Below, piece by piece: positions 1 to 8,493 of a stretch of DNA of 64,000 bases. This stretch comes from Clostridia bacterium (lineage in GTDB: Bacteria > Bacillota > Clostridia > UBA1381 > UBA9506). The DNA is taken from contig JAFQAZ010000011.1 in the NCBI GenBank assembly GCA_017416855.1, positions 186,001-250,000 of the forward strand, given 5' to 3'. Position numbers and translations under genes: made by a program. Below the pieces are notes generated by a model that ran no database searches, was not told where the DNA came from, and was given only the letters and a program-made list of their open reading frames with translations. How positions within the stretch are numbered: the stretch's first letter is position 1; every line of letters starts with the position of its first letter.

Positions 1-179
1 ATTTCAAGAACATCGCCGGGTTGCTTGCGTGAGATGCCTTCTTCAATAATTAATGCGGCCCGCTCCGGTGTCATTTCTTCACGAAGACCGGTAATTTTCT
101 TCTGGTCACAAAACAGACAATCACAGGGGCAACCCCAGTGCGGAACAAAAATCGGAATCGTTTTATGTTTAACGGCCAC
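1..179 (-). CDS. Radical SAM protein (Elp3-like/YhcC-like), N-terminal fragment
   Basis: Only the first 59 codons are in the window; the rest lies beyond position 1. The sequence starts at a GTG (177-179) preceded by an AGGTGAG ribosome binding site and reads VAVKHKTIPIFVPHWGCPCD, then CLFCDQKKITG. The CxxxCxxC cluster (C-PCD-C-LF-C) is the [4Fe-4S]/SAM-binding motif of radical SAM enzymes. The 'IPIFVPH-GC' opening matches a clostridial family commonly found next to rnc. The start overlaps the rnc stop codon by about 11 bases, so translational coupling with rnc is likely. The substrate is unknown to me. Confidence 0.8.
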   Translation of the reverse strand, partial: MAVKHKTIPIFVPHWGCPCDCLFCDQKKITGLREEMTPERAALIIEEGISRKQPGDVLE

Positions 180-870
180 TGCTCTCACCTAACTTTGTTA
201 GTGCATCCTTGGCCGCCATTTGTTCGGCATTTTTCTTGCTCTTGCCTTCACCTTGTCCCATTACCTGACCATCAATTCTCACCTGAACAAAAAATGATTT
301 GCTGTGGTCAGGGCCGGATTCGCCAATTACATCATAATGAATTTCAACGGCACCGCCTGCTTGTACACATTCCTGCAGCGCAGTTTTATAATCACTTACA
401 GTTTTTCCCTTAACAGCATCCTGAATGGTTTCGTATAACTGACCCAGCAGCCATTCTCTCACCACATCAATGCCACCATCTAAATAAATAGCAGCAATCA
501 ACGCTTCATACGCATCAGCCAAAATGGAGACTCTTGTGCGGCCACCGGTGAGCTCTTCGCCTTTTCCTAAAATCAGAAAATTTCCCATTTCAATATTGGT
601 GGCACAGGCCCACAGTGACCGCTCACACACGATGGTTGCGCGGGCTTTCGTTAAGTCCCCCTCAGGTAAATTCTGATAATTTTCAAATAAAAACTTGCTG
701 ACAATAAGGCTCAACACAGAATCGCCCAAAAACTCAAGACGTTCGTTGAATAAAATGTGTTTTCCGCGATTTTCGTTTGCATAAGAGCTATGCGTGAGTG
801 CTGTTTGTAATAAATCCGGCTGATTGAACTTGTAGCCGATAATTTCCTGAAATGCTTTTAAATGATTCAT
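169..870 (-). CDS. rnc: Ribonuclease III
   Basis: Double-strand-specific endoribonuclease that processes rRNA precursors and structured mRNAs. The N-terminal catalytic domain shows the signature NERLEFLGDSVL at about residues 44-55 and a second acidic cluster (DAYEALIAAIYLDGG). A dsRNA-binding domain follows from about residue 155 (DYKTALQEC to the GEGKSKKNAEQMAAKDAL helix). Two in-frame ATGs exist, at 876 and 870. AGAGGA directly abuts the first, so the second, six bases further on, is the better start. The length (233-235 aa) is normal. The gene is followed by an overlapping radical SAM gene and preceded by a terminator after acpP, so it probably has its own promoter. Confidence 0.95.
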   Translation of the reverse strand: MNHLKAFQEIIGYKFNQPDLLQTALTHSSYANENRGKHILFNERLEFLGDSVLSLIVSKFLFENYQNLPEGDLTKARATIVCERSLWACATNIEMGNFLILGKGEELTGGRTRVSILADAYEALIAAIYLDGGIDVVREWLLGQLYETIQDAVKGKTVSDYKTALQECVQAGGAVEIHYDVIGESGPDHSKSFFVQVRIDGQVMGQGEGKSKKNAEQMAAKDALTKLGESSGR

Positions 871-951
871 GTTCATTCCTCTTTTATAGCCAATCCGTCA
901 TTAAAATGCAGAAAAATTCTGAGCTTTAATGGTGTATTGGCATAATGTTTT

Positions 952-979
952 AAAAGCCCCGCGATTGGCGGGGCTTTTA
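952..979 (-). terminator. Intrinsic terminator after acpP
   Basis: Perfect stem AAAGCCCCGC / GCGGGGCTTT with a short GATTG-type loop, followed on the minus strand by a T-containing tail. It begins three bases after the acpP stop codon. Because the arms end in A and T runs, it could act in both directions. Confidence 0.85.
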
Positions 980-982
980 ATG

Positions 983-1210
983 TTAGCAATTTGCTTTAAT
1001 GTACTCAACAATATCTCCAACAGTTTTGATACCGTCAGCCTCACCATCGGCAATCTCCATATCAAACTCCTCTTCAAACGCCATAATTAGCTCAACAACG
1101 TCTAAGGAGTCTGCACCCAAATCGTCCACCAATGATGTGTTCATTGTAATGGAATCTTCATCTACTCCTAATTGTGTTGCAATGATTTCTTTAACTGTTT
1201 CAAACTCCAT
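983..1210 (-). CDS. acpP: Acyl carrier protein
   Basis: Carrier of growing acyl chains in type II fatty acid synthesis. The 75-residue acidic protein has the phosphopantetheine attachment site [10 protein letters not shown], with the modified Ser in DSL at about residue 36. An upstream in-frame ATG at 1252 would add 14 atypical residues. The start at 1210 has a GGAGGTG ribosome binding site six bases upstream and gives the standard MEFETVKEI opening, so it is preferred. It lies 82 bases downstream of plsX, the usual fatty acid/phospholipid pairing, and ends in a strong terminator. Confidence 0.95.
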   Translation of the reverse strand: MEFETVKEIIATQLGVDEDSITMNTSLVDDLGADSLDVVELIMAFEEEFDMEIADGEADGIKTVGDIVEYIKANC

Positions 1211-1292
1211 GATTTTCACCTCCATAGAATGTCGACAAACTGTCGTTACCAAATTCCTTTATGATGAATTGCAAAGCAATTATCACACAAAA

Positions 1293-2321
1293 CTACTCAT
1301 CATCTTCAGTTTCAGCCGCTTCTTTCTGCATAGTTGCCACAATGGACTTGATTTTTTCGTTAATTCCTGCTGAAAGATAAGCACTTGTTGCTGAAACGGC
1401 ATTTTTGATTGTTTTAGCATCTGAACTGCCATGTGCTTTAAAAACAACACCGTCAATACCAAGAAATGGTGCTCCTCCATATTCTGAGTAATCCATTTTG
1501 CCTTTAATAACCTTAAGACCAGGTTTTAATACAGCTGCGGCAAGCTTAGTGCCCAAATTCTTATAAAAGGCTTGTTTTAACATTGAAAACAATGTACCGG
1601 CTGTACCTTCGATTAATTTAATGACAACATTACCGGTAAAACCATCACAAACAATAACATCAGCGCCACCGGATAACACTTCGCGGGATTCGATATTACC
1701 AATAAAATTCAGCTTTTCTTCATTTTTTAACAAAGCATAGGTTTCTTTTGTTAAGGCATTCCCCTTTGCTTCTTCCACACCAATATTCAAAAGAGCTACA
1801 CGAGGATTTTTAATGCCTAAAATATGCTCAGCATAAATAGAACCCATATGTGCAAACTGAACTAGCTGAAATGGTTTACAATCGGCATTGGCACCAACAT
1901 CTAAAATAACACCCGGAGAATCCGTAACATTTGGCATCAGCGTCGTTAATGCCGGGCGCTTAATCCCCTTAATGCGACCTAGCACACGAAAAGCGCCTGC
2001 AAGATAAGCACCGGTATTGCCGGCAGAAACCACAGCATCTGCTTCGTTATCTTTCACCATTTTTAATGCAACCATCAAAGAAGAGTTCTTTTTGGCTCGA
2101 ATGGCTGCCACCGGATGTTCGTCCGTGCCGATGATTTCATCCGCGTGGCGAACTGATACCAGGTTGTCAGGAACATTCTCAGATTTTAAAATGGTGTTGA
2201 TTTCGTTTTCTTTACCGACGAGAATAATCTCATCGTCAAGTTCTTTTGCTGCAGCTATAGCGCCCTTAACGATTTCAGCGGGAGCGTTATCACCACCAAA
2301 AGCATCTACTGCAATTCTCAA
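1293..2321 (-). CDS. plsX: Phosphate acyltransferase PlsX
   Basis: Converts acyl-ACP to acyl-phosphate, the donor for PlsY in phosphatidic acid synthesis. The 342-aa protein opens with (M)RIAVDAFGGDNAP, the family's hallmark, and has the expected length. The start codon is TTG (2319-2321), with an AGGTG element about nine bases upstream; no in-frame ATG fits better. It lies upstream of acpP on the same strand. The neighbours fapR and fabD, found here in Bacillus, are absent. Confidence 0.95.
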   Translation of the reverse strand: MRIAVDAFGGDNAPAEIVKGAIAAAKELDDEIILVGKENEINTILKSENVPDNLVSVRHADEIIGTDEHPVAAIRAKKNSSLMVALKMVKDNEADAVVSAGNTGAYLAGAFRVLGRIKGIKRPALTTLMPNVTDSPGVILDVGANADCKPFQLVQFAHMGSIYAEHILGIKNPRVALLNIGVEEAKGNALTKETYALLKNEEKLNFIGNIESREVLSGGADVIVCDGFTGNVVIKLIEGTAGTLFSMLKQAFYKNLGTKLAAAVLKPGLKVIKGKMDYSEYGGAPFLGIDGVVFKAHGSSDAKTIKNAVSATSAYLSAGINEKIKSIVATMQKEAAETEDDE

Positions 2322-2383
2322 CCGCGAACACCTGCCTCACAGAAATATATACATTAAAAGTATATTATAAATGCAAATAAAAT

Positions 2384-4237
2384 TCAAGATGTTTTATGAA
2401 AAAAATTATAAATATTTTCAGAAACTCTTCTGGATATACCAGGAACCTTTTTTAGTTCATCGATATCTGCTTTCTTGATTGCATTCATTGTTTTAAAATA
2501 ACGCAGCAGTTTTTTTCTGGTTTCTGCCCCTACACCATCAATTTCCTCTAAAACGGAACCGGTTACATGCTTTTTCTGCAGTTTTTTGTGATAGGAAATT
2601 GCAAACCTATGAACTTCCTCTTGAATAGAAGATAGCAATCTGAAAGGTTCAGAAGTTTTTAAAAATTCTATTTCTTCTCCTTCTGATGTGATCAGACCTC
2701 GGGTTCTGTGACGATCATCTTTTACCATTCCGAACAATGGAATATCCACATCCAGCATTTCAAACAATTCCTTAATGGCGTTAACCTGCCCTTTTCCGCC
2801 GTCTAACAAAATCAGATCGGGCAACGGCAGAAATTTAGGTTGAATGCTTTCACCATTTTTCTGTGCCTCTTCTTCATCTCTTGCATTGCGCATACGACGG
2901 TACAGTACTTCCGTTAAACTTTCTGTATCATTGCCGCCTTTTGCACTTTCAATTTTAAATAGGCGGTACTGGCTTCGTGCGGTTTTCCCGTCATTGAACA
3001 CAATCATAGAGCCAACCGCATCGGTACCTGCTGTATGGGAAATATCATAGGATTCAATTCGTTTGGGCAATACTTCCAAACCCAGCTTTTCTTTCAGTTC
3101 CAGAATACTCTTCGGCACATTCCGTCCGCTGTCCTTCAGTAAATGGTCGACAGCATTCTGGCGGGCGTTTTTACAAGCCATTTCTGTCAGTTTTTTCTTT
3201 TCACCGCGAACGGGATATTTCACAACTGTTTTTCGGCCACATTTTTCAGTTAACCAGGCGGAAATCAATTCTTCATCTTCGCTTTTATATGCAGTATAAA
3301 CTGCCTTCGGGATATCATCCGTTTCTGTGTAAAACTGCTTTAAAAACTCGCTGCACAAAACTGCATCCTCTGTGTCTCCGGTTTTATCCAGCACACTGCT
3401 TCTCCGGCCGATAAGCCGTCCTCGGCGGATAAAAAATACCTCTGTGTACGTTTTATTGCCCTGGCGGTAAAAGCCAACTACATCTTCGTCTGCCTGTTTT
3501 TCAGAAATCATTTTTTGCCGTTCATCCAGTTTGCGAATGGCATTTACTTTATCACGCAACAGTGCTGCTTTTTCAAATTCCAAAGCATCAGATGCGGTCT
3601 GCATTTCATCCTCTAACTCTCTGATAATAGCATCGTGGTCACCTTCTAAAAAAGCACATGCTTTAGCAATTAATCTTCTGTAACCATCCCTGCTGACCGG
3701 ATGTACACAAGGCGCTATACATTGGTCAATATGGGCGTTTAAACACTCTTTCTTTTTACCTATGTCACTTGGCATTTTTAAATTGCAAACTGGCAGGCGA
3801 CACAATTTTGAGACCATATCAATGGCTTCACGAACAGCTGCGCTGCTGGTATATGGTCCATAGTATTTATTTCCATCACGAATCATCTTTCTGGTCAAAA
3901 AGATTCTTGGATATTCATCGCGAATAGTAACTTTAATATAGGGATAGTGTTTATCGTCCTTTAGCAGAATGTTATAATAAGGTTTATATTTTTTTATTAG
4001 ATTACATTCTAAAATGAGTGCTTCAATCTCTGAATCGGTAATAATGTATTCAAAGGATGCAATGTTGGAAACCATTGCTTTTACCTTTGGTGTATGGTTC
4101 TCAATTGCTGTAAAATACTGTTTTAATCTGTTCTTTAAGATTTTGGCTTTGCCGACATAGATAACTGCTCCCGATTTATCCTTCATCAAGTAAACGCCGG
4201 GCTCTTCAGGTAAGTTCAGAAGTCGTTCATTATCCAA
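2384..4237 (-). CDS. uvrC: Excinuclease ABC subunit C
   Basis: Makes both incisions in nucleotide excision repair, together with UvrA and UvrB. Domains in order are: GIY-YIG nuclease (GVYLMKDKSGAVIYVGKAK, about residues 15-33), a Cys-containing linker, a UVR motif that binds UvrB (about residues 195-230), an RNase H-like endonuclease half (ESYDISHTAGTDAVGSMIVF) and a C-terminal helix-hairpin-helix pair (LEEIDGVGAETRKKLL). The best start is TTG at 4237, seven bases after GGGAGGTG, giving 617 aa. A longer reading from 4282 would run through the upstream terminator. uvrB is 37 kb away on the other strand and uvrA is not in the window. Confidence 0.95.
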   Translation of the reverse strand: MDNERLLNLPEEPGVYLMKDKSGAVIYVGKAKILKNRLKQYFTAIENHTPKVKAMVSNIASFEYIITDSEIEALILECNLIKKYKPYYNILLKDDKHYPYIKVTIRDEYPRIFLTRKMIRDGNKYYGPYTSSAAVREAIDMVSKLCRLPVCNLKMPSDIGKKKECLNAHIDQCIAPCVHPVSRDGYRRLIAKACAFLEGDHDAIIRELEDEMQTASDALEFEKAALLRDKVNAIRKLDERQKMISEKQADEDVVGFYRQGNKTYTEVFFIRRGRLIGRRSSVLDKTGDTEDAVLCSEFLKQFYTETDDIPKAVYTAYKSEDEELISAWLTEKCGRKTVVKYPVRGEKKKLTEMACKNARQNAVDHLLKDSGRNVPKSILELKEKLGLEVLPKRIESYDISHTAGTDAVGSMIVFNDGKTARSQYRLFKIESAKGGNDTESLTEVLYRRMRNARDEEEAQKNGESIQPKFLPLPDLILLDGGKGQVNAIKELFEMLDVDIPLFGMVKDDRHRTRGLITSEGEEIEFLKTSEPFRLLSSIQEEVHRFAISYHKKLQKKHVTGSVLEEIDGVGAETRKKLLRYFKTMNAIKKADIDELKKVPGISRRVSENIYNFFHKTS

Positions 4238-4254
4238 TTGTTGCACCTCCCTAC

Positions 4255-4279
4255 AAAAAAAGCGTGCTATAAAGCACGC
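4255..4279 (-). terminator. Intrinsic terminator after ptsH
   Basis: On the minus strand the stem GCGTGCT-TTAT-AGCACGC is followed directly by seven T residues. It lies between ptsH and uvrC. Two further hairpins sit between it and the ptsH stop: a 17-base palindrome at 4293-4309 (TATACTTAATAAGTATA) and AGCCGC-TTTT-GCGGCT at 4310-4325. That makes three stem-loops in a row. Confidence 0.85.
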
Positions 4280-4326
4280 CAACCAAATACTATATACTTA
4301 ATAAGTATAAGCCGCAAAAGCGGCTA

Positions 4327-4593
4327 TTATTCATCATCAACACCAACGCCGATTAAACCAGACAAAGCTTCTATAGCGTCCTCTTCATCTGTGCCGTCAG
4401 CGATAACGGTAATTTTTGTTCCTTTTGTGATACCAAGGGAAAGGACACCAAGCAGGCTCTTTGCATTCACTCTACGACCATTCTTTTCAACCCAGATACC
4501 TGATTTGAATTCGTTGGATTTCTGTATAAAAAATGTGGCAGGTCTTGCATGTAAACCAACCTGATTCTGTACCACAACTTCTTTTGATACCAT
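4327..4593 (-). CDS. ptsH: Phosphocarrier protein HPr
   Basis: HPr passes phosphate from enzyme I to sugar-specific enzyme II components. In Firmicutes it also controls carbon catabolite repression when phosphorylated on Ser46 by HPr kinase. The 88-aa protein has the active-site His at residue 15 (GLHARPA) and Ser46 in NAKSLLGVLSLG. The His15 distinguishes it from Crh, which has Gln there. It is monocistronic, with its own promoter at 4650-4678 and a terminator downstream. The gene for enzyme I (ptsI) is not adjacent, as in many Clostridia. Confidence 0.95.
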   Translation of the reverse strand: MVSKEVVVQNQVGLHARPATFFIQKSNEFKSGIWVEKNGRRVNAKSLLGVLSLGITKGTKITVIADGTDEEDAIEALSGLIGVGVDDE

Positions 4594-4649
4594 ATCAGTA
4601 ACGCTCCTTCTCTGAAACAGCAGAAAAAAATTTATAATCGTATAGTAAT

Positions 4650-4678
4650 AGAATACTAAATTTTCGCTATTCTGTCAA
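4650..4678 (-). promoter_or_regulatory. Sigma-A-type promoter for ptsH
   Basis: Minus-strand TTGACA (4673-4678), a 17-base spacer, and TATTCT (4650-4655). Transcription would begin near 4643, about 50 bases before the ptsH start. Confidence 0.75.
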
Positions 4679-4725
4679 TAGAAAATTCAAATTTTGTTCA
4701 TTTTTGATACATTTCTTAATGCTAT

Positions 4726-4760
4726 CTCCGTGTGCGGCGAAGTTTTCGCCGCACACGGAG
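4726..4760 (-). terminator. Strong hairpin after glyQS
   Basis: Perfect 16-bp stem CTCCGTGTGCGGCGAA / TTCGCCGCACACGGAG with a three-base loop, 16 bases past the glyQS stop codon. There is no clear T-run next to it on the minus strand, so it may be a terminator or a 3'-end stabiliser. Confidence 0.6.
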
Positions 4761-4775
4761 AATAATTTTGATTCA

Positions 4776-6167
4776 TTAAAACTTCAGACGTTCTTCAATG
4801 TAAGGAATAACTTCTTCAATTTTAACAGTAACCTGTTCCATAGAGTCACGTTCACGAATGGTAACGGTGCCATTTTCCGGACTATCAAAGTCATATGTAA
4901 TGCAGAACGGTGTACCAATTTCATCCTGACGACGATAGCGTTTACCAATGCTGCCGGATTCATCGTATTCACACATAAAGTTCTTTGCCAGTTCCTGATA
5001 CAGTTCTGATGCGCCTTCAGACAGCTTCTTGGAAAGTGGCAGAACTGCAACTTTAATTGGCGCCAATGCAGGATGGAAACGCATTACCACACGAGTATCA
5101 TTATCGCCAACCTGTTCCTCGTCATAAGCCTCTGTTAAGAAGGCTAATGTCACACGGTCTGCACCCAGAGAGGGTTCAATACAATAGGGAATATATTTTT
5201 CATTGGTTACGGGATCGGTGTATTCAAAGTTTTCACCGGAATGTGTTGCATGTTGCTTTAAGTCAAAATCAGTACGGTCAGCAATGCCCCACAGTTCGCC
5301 CCAGCCAAAGGGGAACATAAACTCAACATCGGTAGTAGCATTACTATAGTGAGAAAGCTCTTCCTGAGAATGATCGCGAAGCTTTAAGTTCTCCATCTTA
5401 ATACCTAAGGATAAGAGCCAATTTACACAATAATCTTTCCAATACTGGAACCACTTTAAGTCTTCACCTGGCGCACAGAAGAATTCAAGCTCCATCTGTT
5501 CAAACTCACGGATACGGAAAATGAAGTTACCGGGAGTGATTTCGTTACGGAAGGATTTACCTACCTGTCCAATACCGAAGGGCACCTTTTTACGGGTTGT
5601 TCTCTGCACGTTTTTAAAGTTAACAAAAATACCCTGAGCAGTTTCAGGACGTAAGTACAGTTCAGAAGTGCTGTCTTCCGTTACTCCCTGGAAGGTTTTA
5701 AACATCAGGTTAAATTTACGGATGTCTGTAAAGTTCTTTTTGCCGCATTTGGGGCAAACAATATCATTTTCGTTAATGAAAGCAAGCATCTGTTCGTTGC
5801 TCCAGCCATCAACAACCATTGTTTCACCTTTTGCTTTAAAATACTCTTCAATCAGATTATCTGCACGGTGACGAGCTTTACATTCACGGCAATCCATCAA
5901 CGGATCAGAAAAGCCGCCAACATGACCGGAAGCCACCCATGTTTTGGAATTCATTAAAATAGCTGCATCCAAACCTACATTGTAAGGAGATTCCTGAATG
6001 AACTTTTTCCACCAGGCACGTTTAATGTTGTTTTTCAGTTCAACACCTAACGGACCATAATCCCAGGCATTGGCCAAACCGCCATAAATTTCAGAGCCGG
6101 GATATACAAAGCCTCTGCCTTTGCAAAGAGCTACAAGTTTTTCCATGGTTTTCTCTGTGTTGTTCAT
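4776..6167 (-). CDS. glyQS: Glycyl-tRNA synthetase (dimeric type)
   Basis: Charges tRNA-Gly with glycine. This is the single-chain alpha2 enzyme, not the alpha/beta (GlyQ + GlyS) form. At 463 aa it has the family opening ([14 protein letters not shown]), class II motif 2 ([22 protein letters not shown] region) and motif 3 ([14 protein letters not shown]), then an anticodon-binding domain. CxxC pairs at about residues 89-92 and 145-148 suggest a zinc-binding insertion. The start at 6167 follows GGAGGG; a longer reading from 6203 adds 12 unlikely residues. No T-box leader is visible in the 70 bases between it and rnpB. Confidence 0.95.
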   Translation of the reverse strand: MNNTEKTMEKLVALCKGRGFVYPGSEIYGGLANAWDYGPLGVELKNNIKRAWWKKFIQESPYNVGLDAAILMNSKTWVASGHVGGFSDPLMDCRECKARHRADNLIEEYFKAKGETMVVDGWSNEQMLAFINENDIVCPKCGKKNFTDIRKFNLMFKTFQGVTEDSTSELYLRPETAQGIFVNFKNVQRTTRKKVPFGIGQVGKSFRNEITPGNFIFRIREFEQMELEFFCAPGEDLKWFQYWKDYCVNWLLSLGIKMENLKLRDHSQEELSHYSNATTDVEFMFPFGWGELWGIADRTDFDLKQHATHSGENFEYTDPVTNEKYIPYCIEPSLGADRVTLAFLTEAYDEEQVGDNDTRVVMRFHPALAPIKVAVLPLSKKLSEGASELYQELAKNFMCEYDESGSIGKRYRRQDEIGTPFCITYDFDSPENGTVTIRERDSMEQVTVKIEEVIPYIEERLKF

Positions 6168-6235
6168 AAATACCCTCCAAGTGTTTTCTATAATATACCA
6201 CAAGGCAAAAAGCCTTATACAATACCGAATAATCG

Positions 6236-6580
6236 GGTAAGCAATCCTGTAAGCCGAGTTTTGTATTCGATGATCATCTATCTAGACCGCATATTACTAT
6301 ACGGTTCGAGCCACCGCCAAGTATAAGCACGCCGGGCAGACTAAGCCTATACGAGCCAATACGGTGTTGCTTCGGATGGGGTTTACAGAGCCGCGACGTC
6401 TCCGCCGCGCTGGTGAGCTCTTACCTCACCTTTCCACCATCGCCGGACATACCGGCAGTCTATTTCTGTTGCACTTTCCTTAGAGTCGCCTCCACCGGGA
6501 GTTACCCGGCACCCTGCCCTATGAAGCTCGGACTTTCCTCACGGGCGAAATCGCCCCCGCGACCATCTGGACTACTTACC
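6236..6580 (-). ncRNA. rnpB: RNase P RNA (bacterial class A)
   Basis: Catalytic RNA that removes 5' leaders from tRNA precursors. Reading the minus strand, the conserved elements appear in order: GAGGAAAGTCCGAGCT, a P4-region CAGGGTGCCGGGTAACTCCC, AGACTGCCGG, GGTAAGAGCTCACC, AACCCCATCCGAAGCAA, and TAGATAGATGATCATCG followed by ACAAAACTCGGCTTAC. The terminal helix P1 is visible: GGTAAG at 6580 pairs with CTTACC at 6236-6241. The predicted transcription start from the adjacent promoter coincides with 6580 within a base or two. Confidence 0.95.
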
Positions 6581-6585
6581 GAATA

Positions 6586-6614
6586 ATTATACCATAACGA
6601 AACAATAATGTCAA
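6586..6614 (-). promoter_or_regulatory. Near-perfect sigma-A promoter for rnpB
   Basis: Minus-strand TTGACA (6609-6614), a 17-base spacer, and TATAAT (6586-6591), all consensus. The start site falls at the first base of RNase P RNA. Readthrough could also serve glyQS. Confidence 0.92.
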
Positions 6615-6625
6615 TAAAACCCTTA

Positions 6626-7177
6626 TTATTTCAGTTGTTCCCTCCGTAATAATTCGTTTGTTTTTAAAATACCCATCACAGTTTTGGCATCTTCAATTTC
6701 GTTGTTCATAATCATGTCTGTCAGTCTGGAGAGAGGAATCTTTTCTACCTCTAAAAATTCATCAGGATCAAGGCAGGCATCGCCTGCTGTCAGTTCTCTT
6801 GCCAGATAAATGTGGATATACTCACGGCAGAAGCCGGGAGAGAGCATAAAAGCGCCCAGATAGTCAAACTTATTAGCAGAAAGACCTGTTTCTTCTTTCA
6901 ATTCACGAACACAGCAACCAAAGGGATCTTCTTTATGATGATCCAGTTTACCGGCCGGAATTTCCATAATAATTGCTTCAAACGGATGGCGATATTGGCG
7001 GACAACATAAACATTATCTTCCTCATCTAAAGCAACGACAGCCACACCACCCGGATGTTCAACAATTTCACGAGTGCTTGTTCCTCCGTTGGGTAACTCT
7101 ACAGTATCTTTACGGACTTTGATAATCTGGCCTTCAAATATATGCTCTGTTCCAATGGTTTTCTCGAATAAGTCCAT
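6626..7177 (-). CDS. NUDIX hydrolase, ADP-ribose pyrophosphatase-like
   Basis: Probably hydrolyses ADP-ribose to AMP and ribose 5-phosphate. At 183 aa it has the layout of the NudF/ADPRase family: IVEHPGGVAVVALDEEDNV, QYRHPFEAIIMEIPAGK, then a Nudix box ending RELKEETGL. The box has six rather than five residues between the first Gly and the first Glu (G-KLDHHK-E), so it is one residue longer than the classical pattern. The ATG at 7177 overlaps the trmD stop by one base (TAATG) and has AAGGAG upstream, so it is coupled to trmD. A reading from 7198 is unlikely. Confidence 0.9.
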   Translation of the reverse strand: MDLFEKTIGTEHIFEGQIIKVRKDTVELPNGGTSTREIVEHPGGVAVVALDEEDNVYVVRQYRHPFEAIIMEIPAGKLDHHKEDPFGCCVRELKEETGLSANKFDYLGAFMLSPGFCREYIHIYLARELTAGDACLDPDEFLEVEKIPLSRLTDMIMNNEIEDAKTVMGILKTNELLRREQLK

Positions 7178-7914
7178 TATACATTCTCCTTTATGCATAA
7201 TTCTGCAAATTCTTTTTCTTTATCAGTTAAGTCAGCATCTTGTAATAAATCCGGACGTTTCAGACAAGTTCTGCGAATGGATTCCTCGCGGCGCCACTTC
7301 TTAATGTTTTCGTGATGTCCGGAAAGCAAAATTTCCGGTACTTCTCTACCCAAAAATTCTGGTGGCCTTGTGTATTGGGGATATTCCAGCAGTCCGTTAT
7401 ACAGCGATTCCTCGCTATAGGCATCTTCTGCAGGCAACACACCGGGGATCATCCTTGCCACAGCGTCAATCACCGTCATTGCCGGTATTTCTCCGCCTGT
7501 TAGCACGTAATCACCAATGGATAGCTCTTCATCCACAATTTCTTCCAAAATTCGCTCATCCACACCTTCATAATGTCCGCATAGCAAAACAAGATGCTCT
7601 TCCTTAGCCAATTCTTTAGCTTTATCTTGACTAAAAACAGAGCCTTGCGGTGACATATAAATAACCTTTGGCTTATCCTCGGCACTTTCTAAAACTGACT
7701 GAAAAGCGCGATAAATCGGTTCCGGTTGCATCACCATTCCCATACCACCGCCGTAGGGTGCATCATCCACCCGGTTGTGCTTGTTCTGAGCAAAATCTCT
7801 GATATTTATGTAATGGATGTCTAAAATCCCTGCTTTTATAGCTCTGCCGATGATGCTTTCTTCCAGTACAGCGCGTATCATATCAGGAAACAGGGTTAAA
7901 CAGTCTATACGCAT
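7177..7914 (-). CDS. trmD: tRNA (guanine37-N1)-methyltransferase
   Basis: Methylates G37 next to the anticodon, preventing +1 frameshifting. At 245 aa it is full length and has the TrmD opening MRIDCLTLFPDMIRAVLEES, the deep-knot SAM-binding segment (LLCGHYEGVDERI and LSIGDYVLTGGE) and the C-terminal helical domain (RRPDLL-like end). It lies between rimM and a NUDIX gene in the common rimM-trmD order. rpsP and rplS, often present in such operons, are missing here. Confidence 0.95.
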   Translation of the reverse strand: MRIDCLTLFPDMIRAVLEESIIGRAIKAGILDIHYINIRDFAQNKHNRVDDAPYGGGMGMVMQPEPIYRAFQSVLESAEDKPKVIYMSPQGSVFSQDKAKELAKEEHLVLLCGHYEGVDERILEEIVDEELSIGDYVLTGGEIPAMTVIDAVARMIPGVLPAEDAYSEESLYNGLLEYPQYTRPPEFLGREVPEILLSGHHENIKKWRREESIRRTCLKRPDLLQDADLTDKEKEFAELCIKENV

Positions 7915-7937
7915 AATAATCTTCCTTTGTAAGCTAA

Positions 7938-8435
7938 TTAATCATCTAACAAACCGTCCGGAATCGTGACTTTGATAAATCCTTTCGATATATTTATCTC
8001 ATTCACAACCTGCGCAATCGCCGGTAAATAAATTGGCTTATTGCCCTGGCTTTTTACTTCGTACACATCGTTGGAACCGGTTGGGAACACATCAGTTATT
8101 TTCCCAAGTTCCCCATCGTCGGTGACGACAGTCAGACCAATTAAATCTGCTATATAATAAACACCTTCAGGTAACTCTTCTTTTTCTACAAAGAAGACCT
8201 TTCCTCTGAACGTCTCAGCCTGCTGCATATCATCAATACCTTCAGCTTTGACTATAGCGCAGTTTTTATGTATGCGAATCTGCTGGACGTTAAGAGATTT
8301 TATTTCTCCTCTAACAGTATAGTAAAAGGTTTCAACATCTAGAAGTGAATCTAAACTGTCAGTCCAAGGGTTCAATTTAAGTTCGCCACGAACGCCGTGG
8401 GTGTTAACCACTTCGCCAATTTCAATCAAATTCAT
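7938..8435 (-). CDS. rimM: Ribosome maturation factor RimM
   Basis: Assists assembly of the 30S ribosomal subunit (head domain, S19 binding). At 165 aa it has the N-terminal RimM beta-barrel (IGEVVNTHGVRGELKLNPWTD, 20 residues or so from the start) and a C-terminal PRC-barrel (IADLIGLTVVTDDGELGKI to NKPIYLPAIAQVV). It is 23 bases upstream of trmD, and the start has GGAGGTACT upstream. A clpX terminator lies only about 30 bases before the start, so rimM is probably expressed by readthrough or from a promoter inside clpX. Confidence 0.93.
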   Translation of the reverse strand: MNLIEIGEVVNTHGVRGELKLNPWTDSLDSLLDVETFYYTVRGEIKSLNVQQIRIHKNCAIVKAEGIDDMQQAETFRGKVFFVEKEELPEGVYYIADLIGLTVVTDDGELGKITDVFPTGSNDVYEVKSQGNKPIYLPAIAQVVNEINISKGFIKVTIPDGLLDD

Positions 8436-8464
8436 AACAGTACCTCCACAATGCTTTTGTATGG

Positions 8465-8488
8465 AAAAAGGGCGGTCAACACCGCCCT
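8465..8488 (-). terminator. Intrinsic terminator after clpX
   Basis: On the minus strand, stem AGGGCGGT-GTTG-ACCGCCCT is followed by TTTT. It lies six bases past the clpX stop and just upstream of rimM. Confidence 0.8.
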
Positions 8489-8493
8489 ATACA

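Noticed and set aside
4726-4760. Bacteriophage or integron attachment site
   Set aside because: It is a simple perfect hairpin right after glyQS, with no duplicate copy or integrase nearby.
6168-6235. T-box leader for glyQS
   Set aside because: Only about 70 bases separate glyQS from rnpB. No specifier loop or T-box sequence is present.
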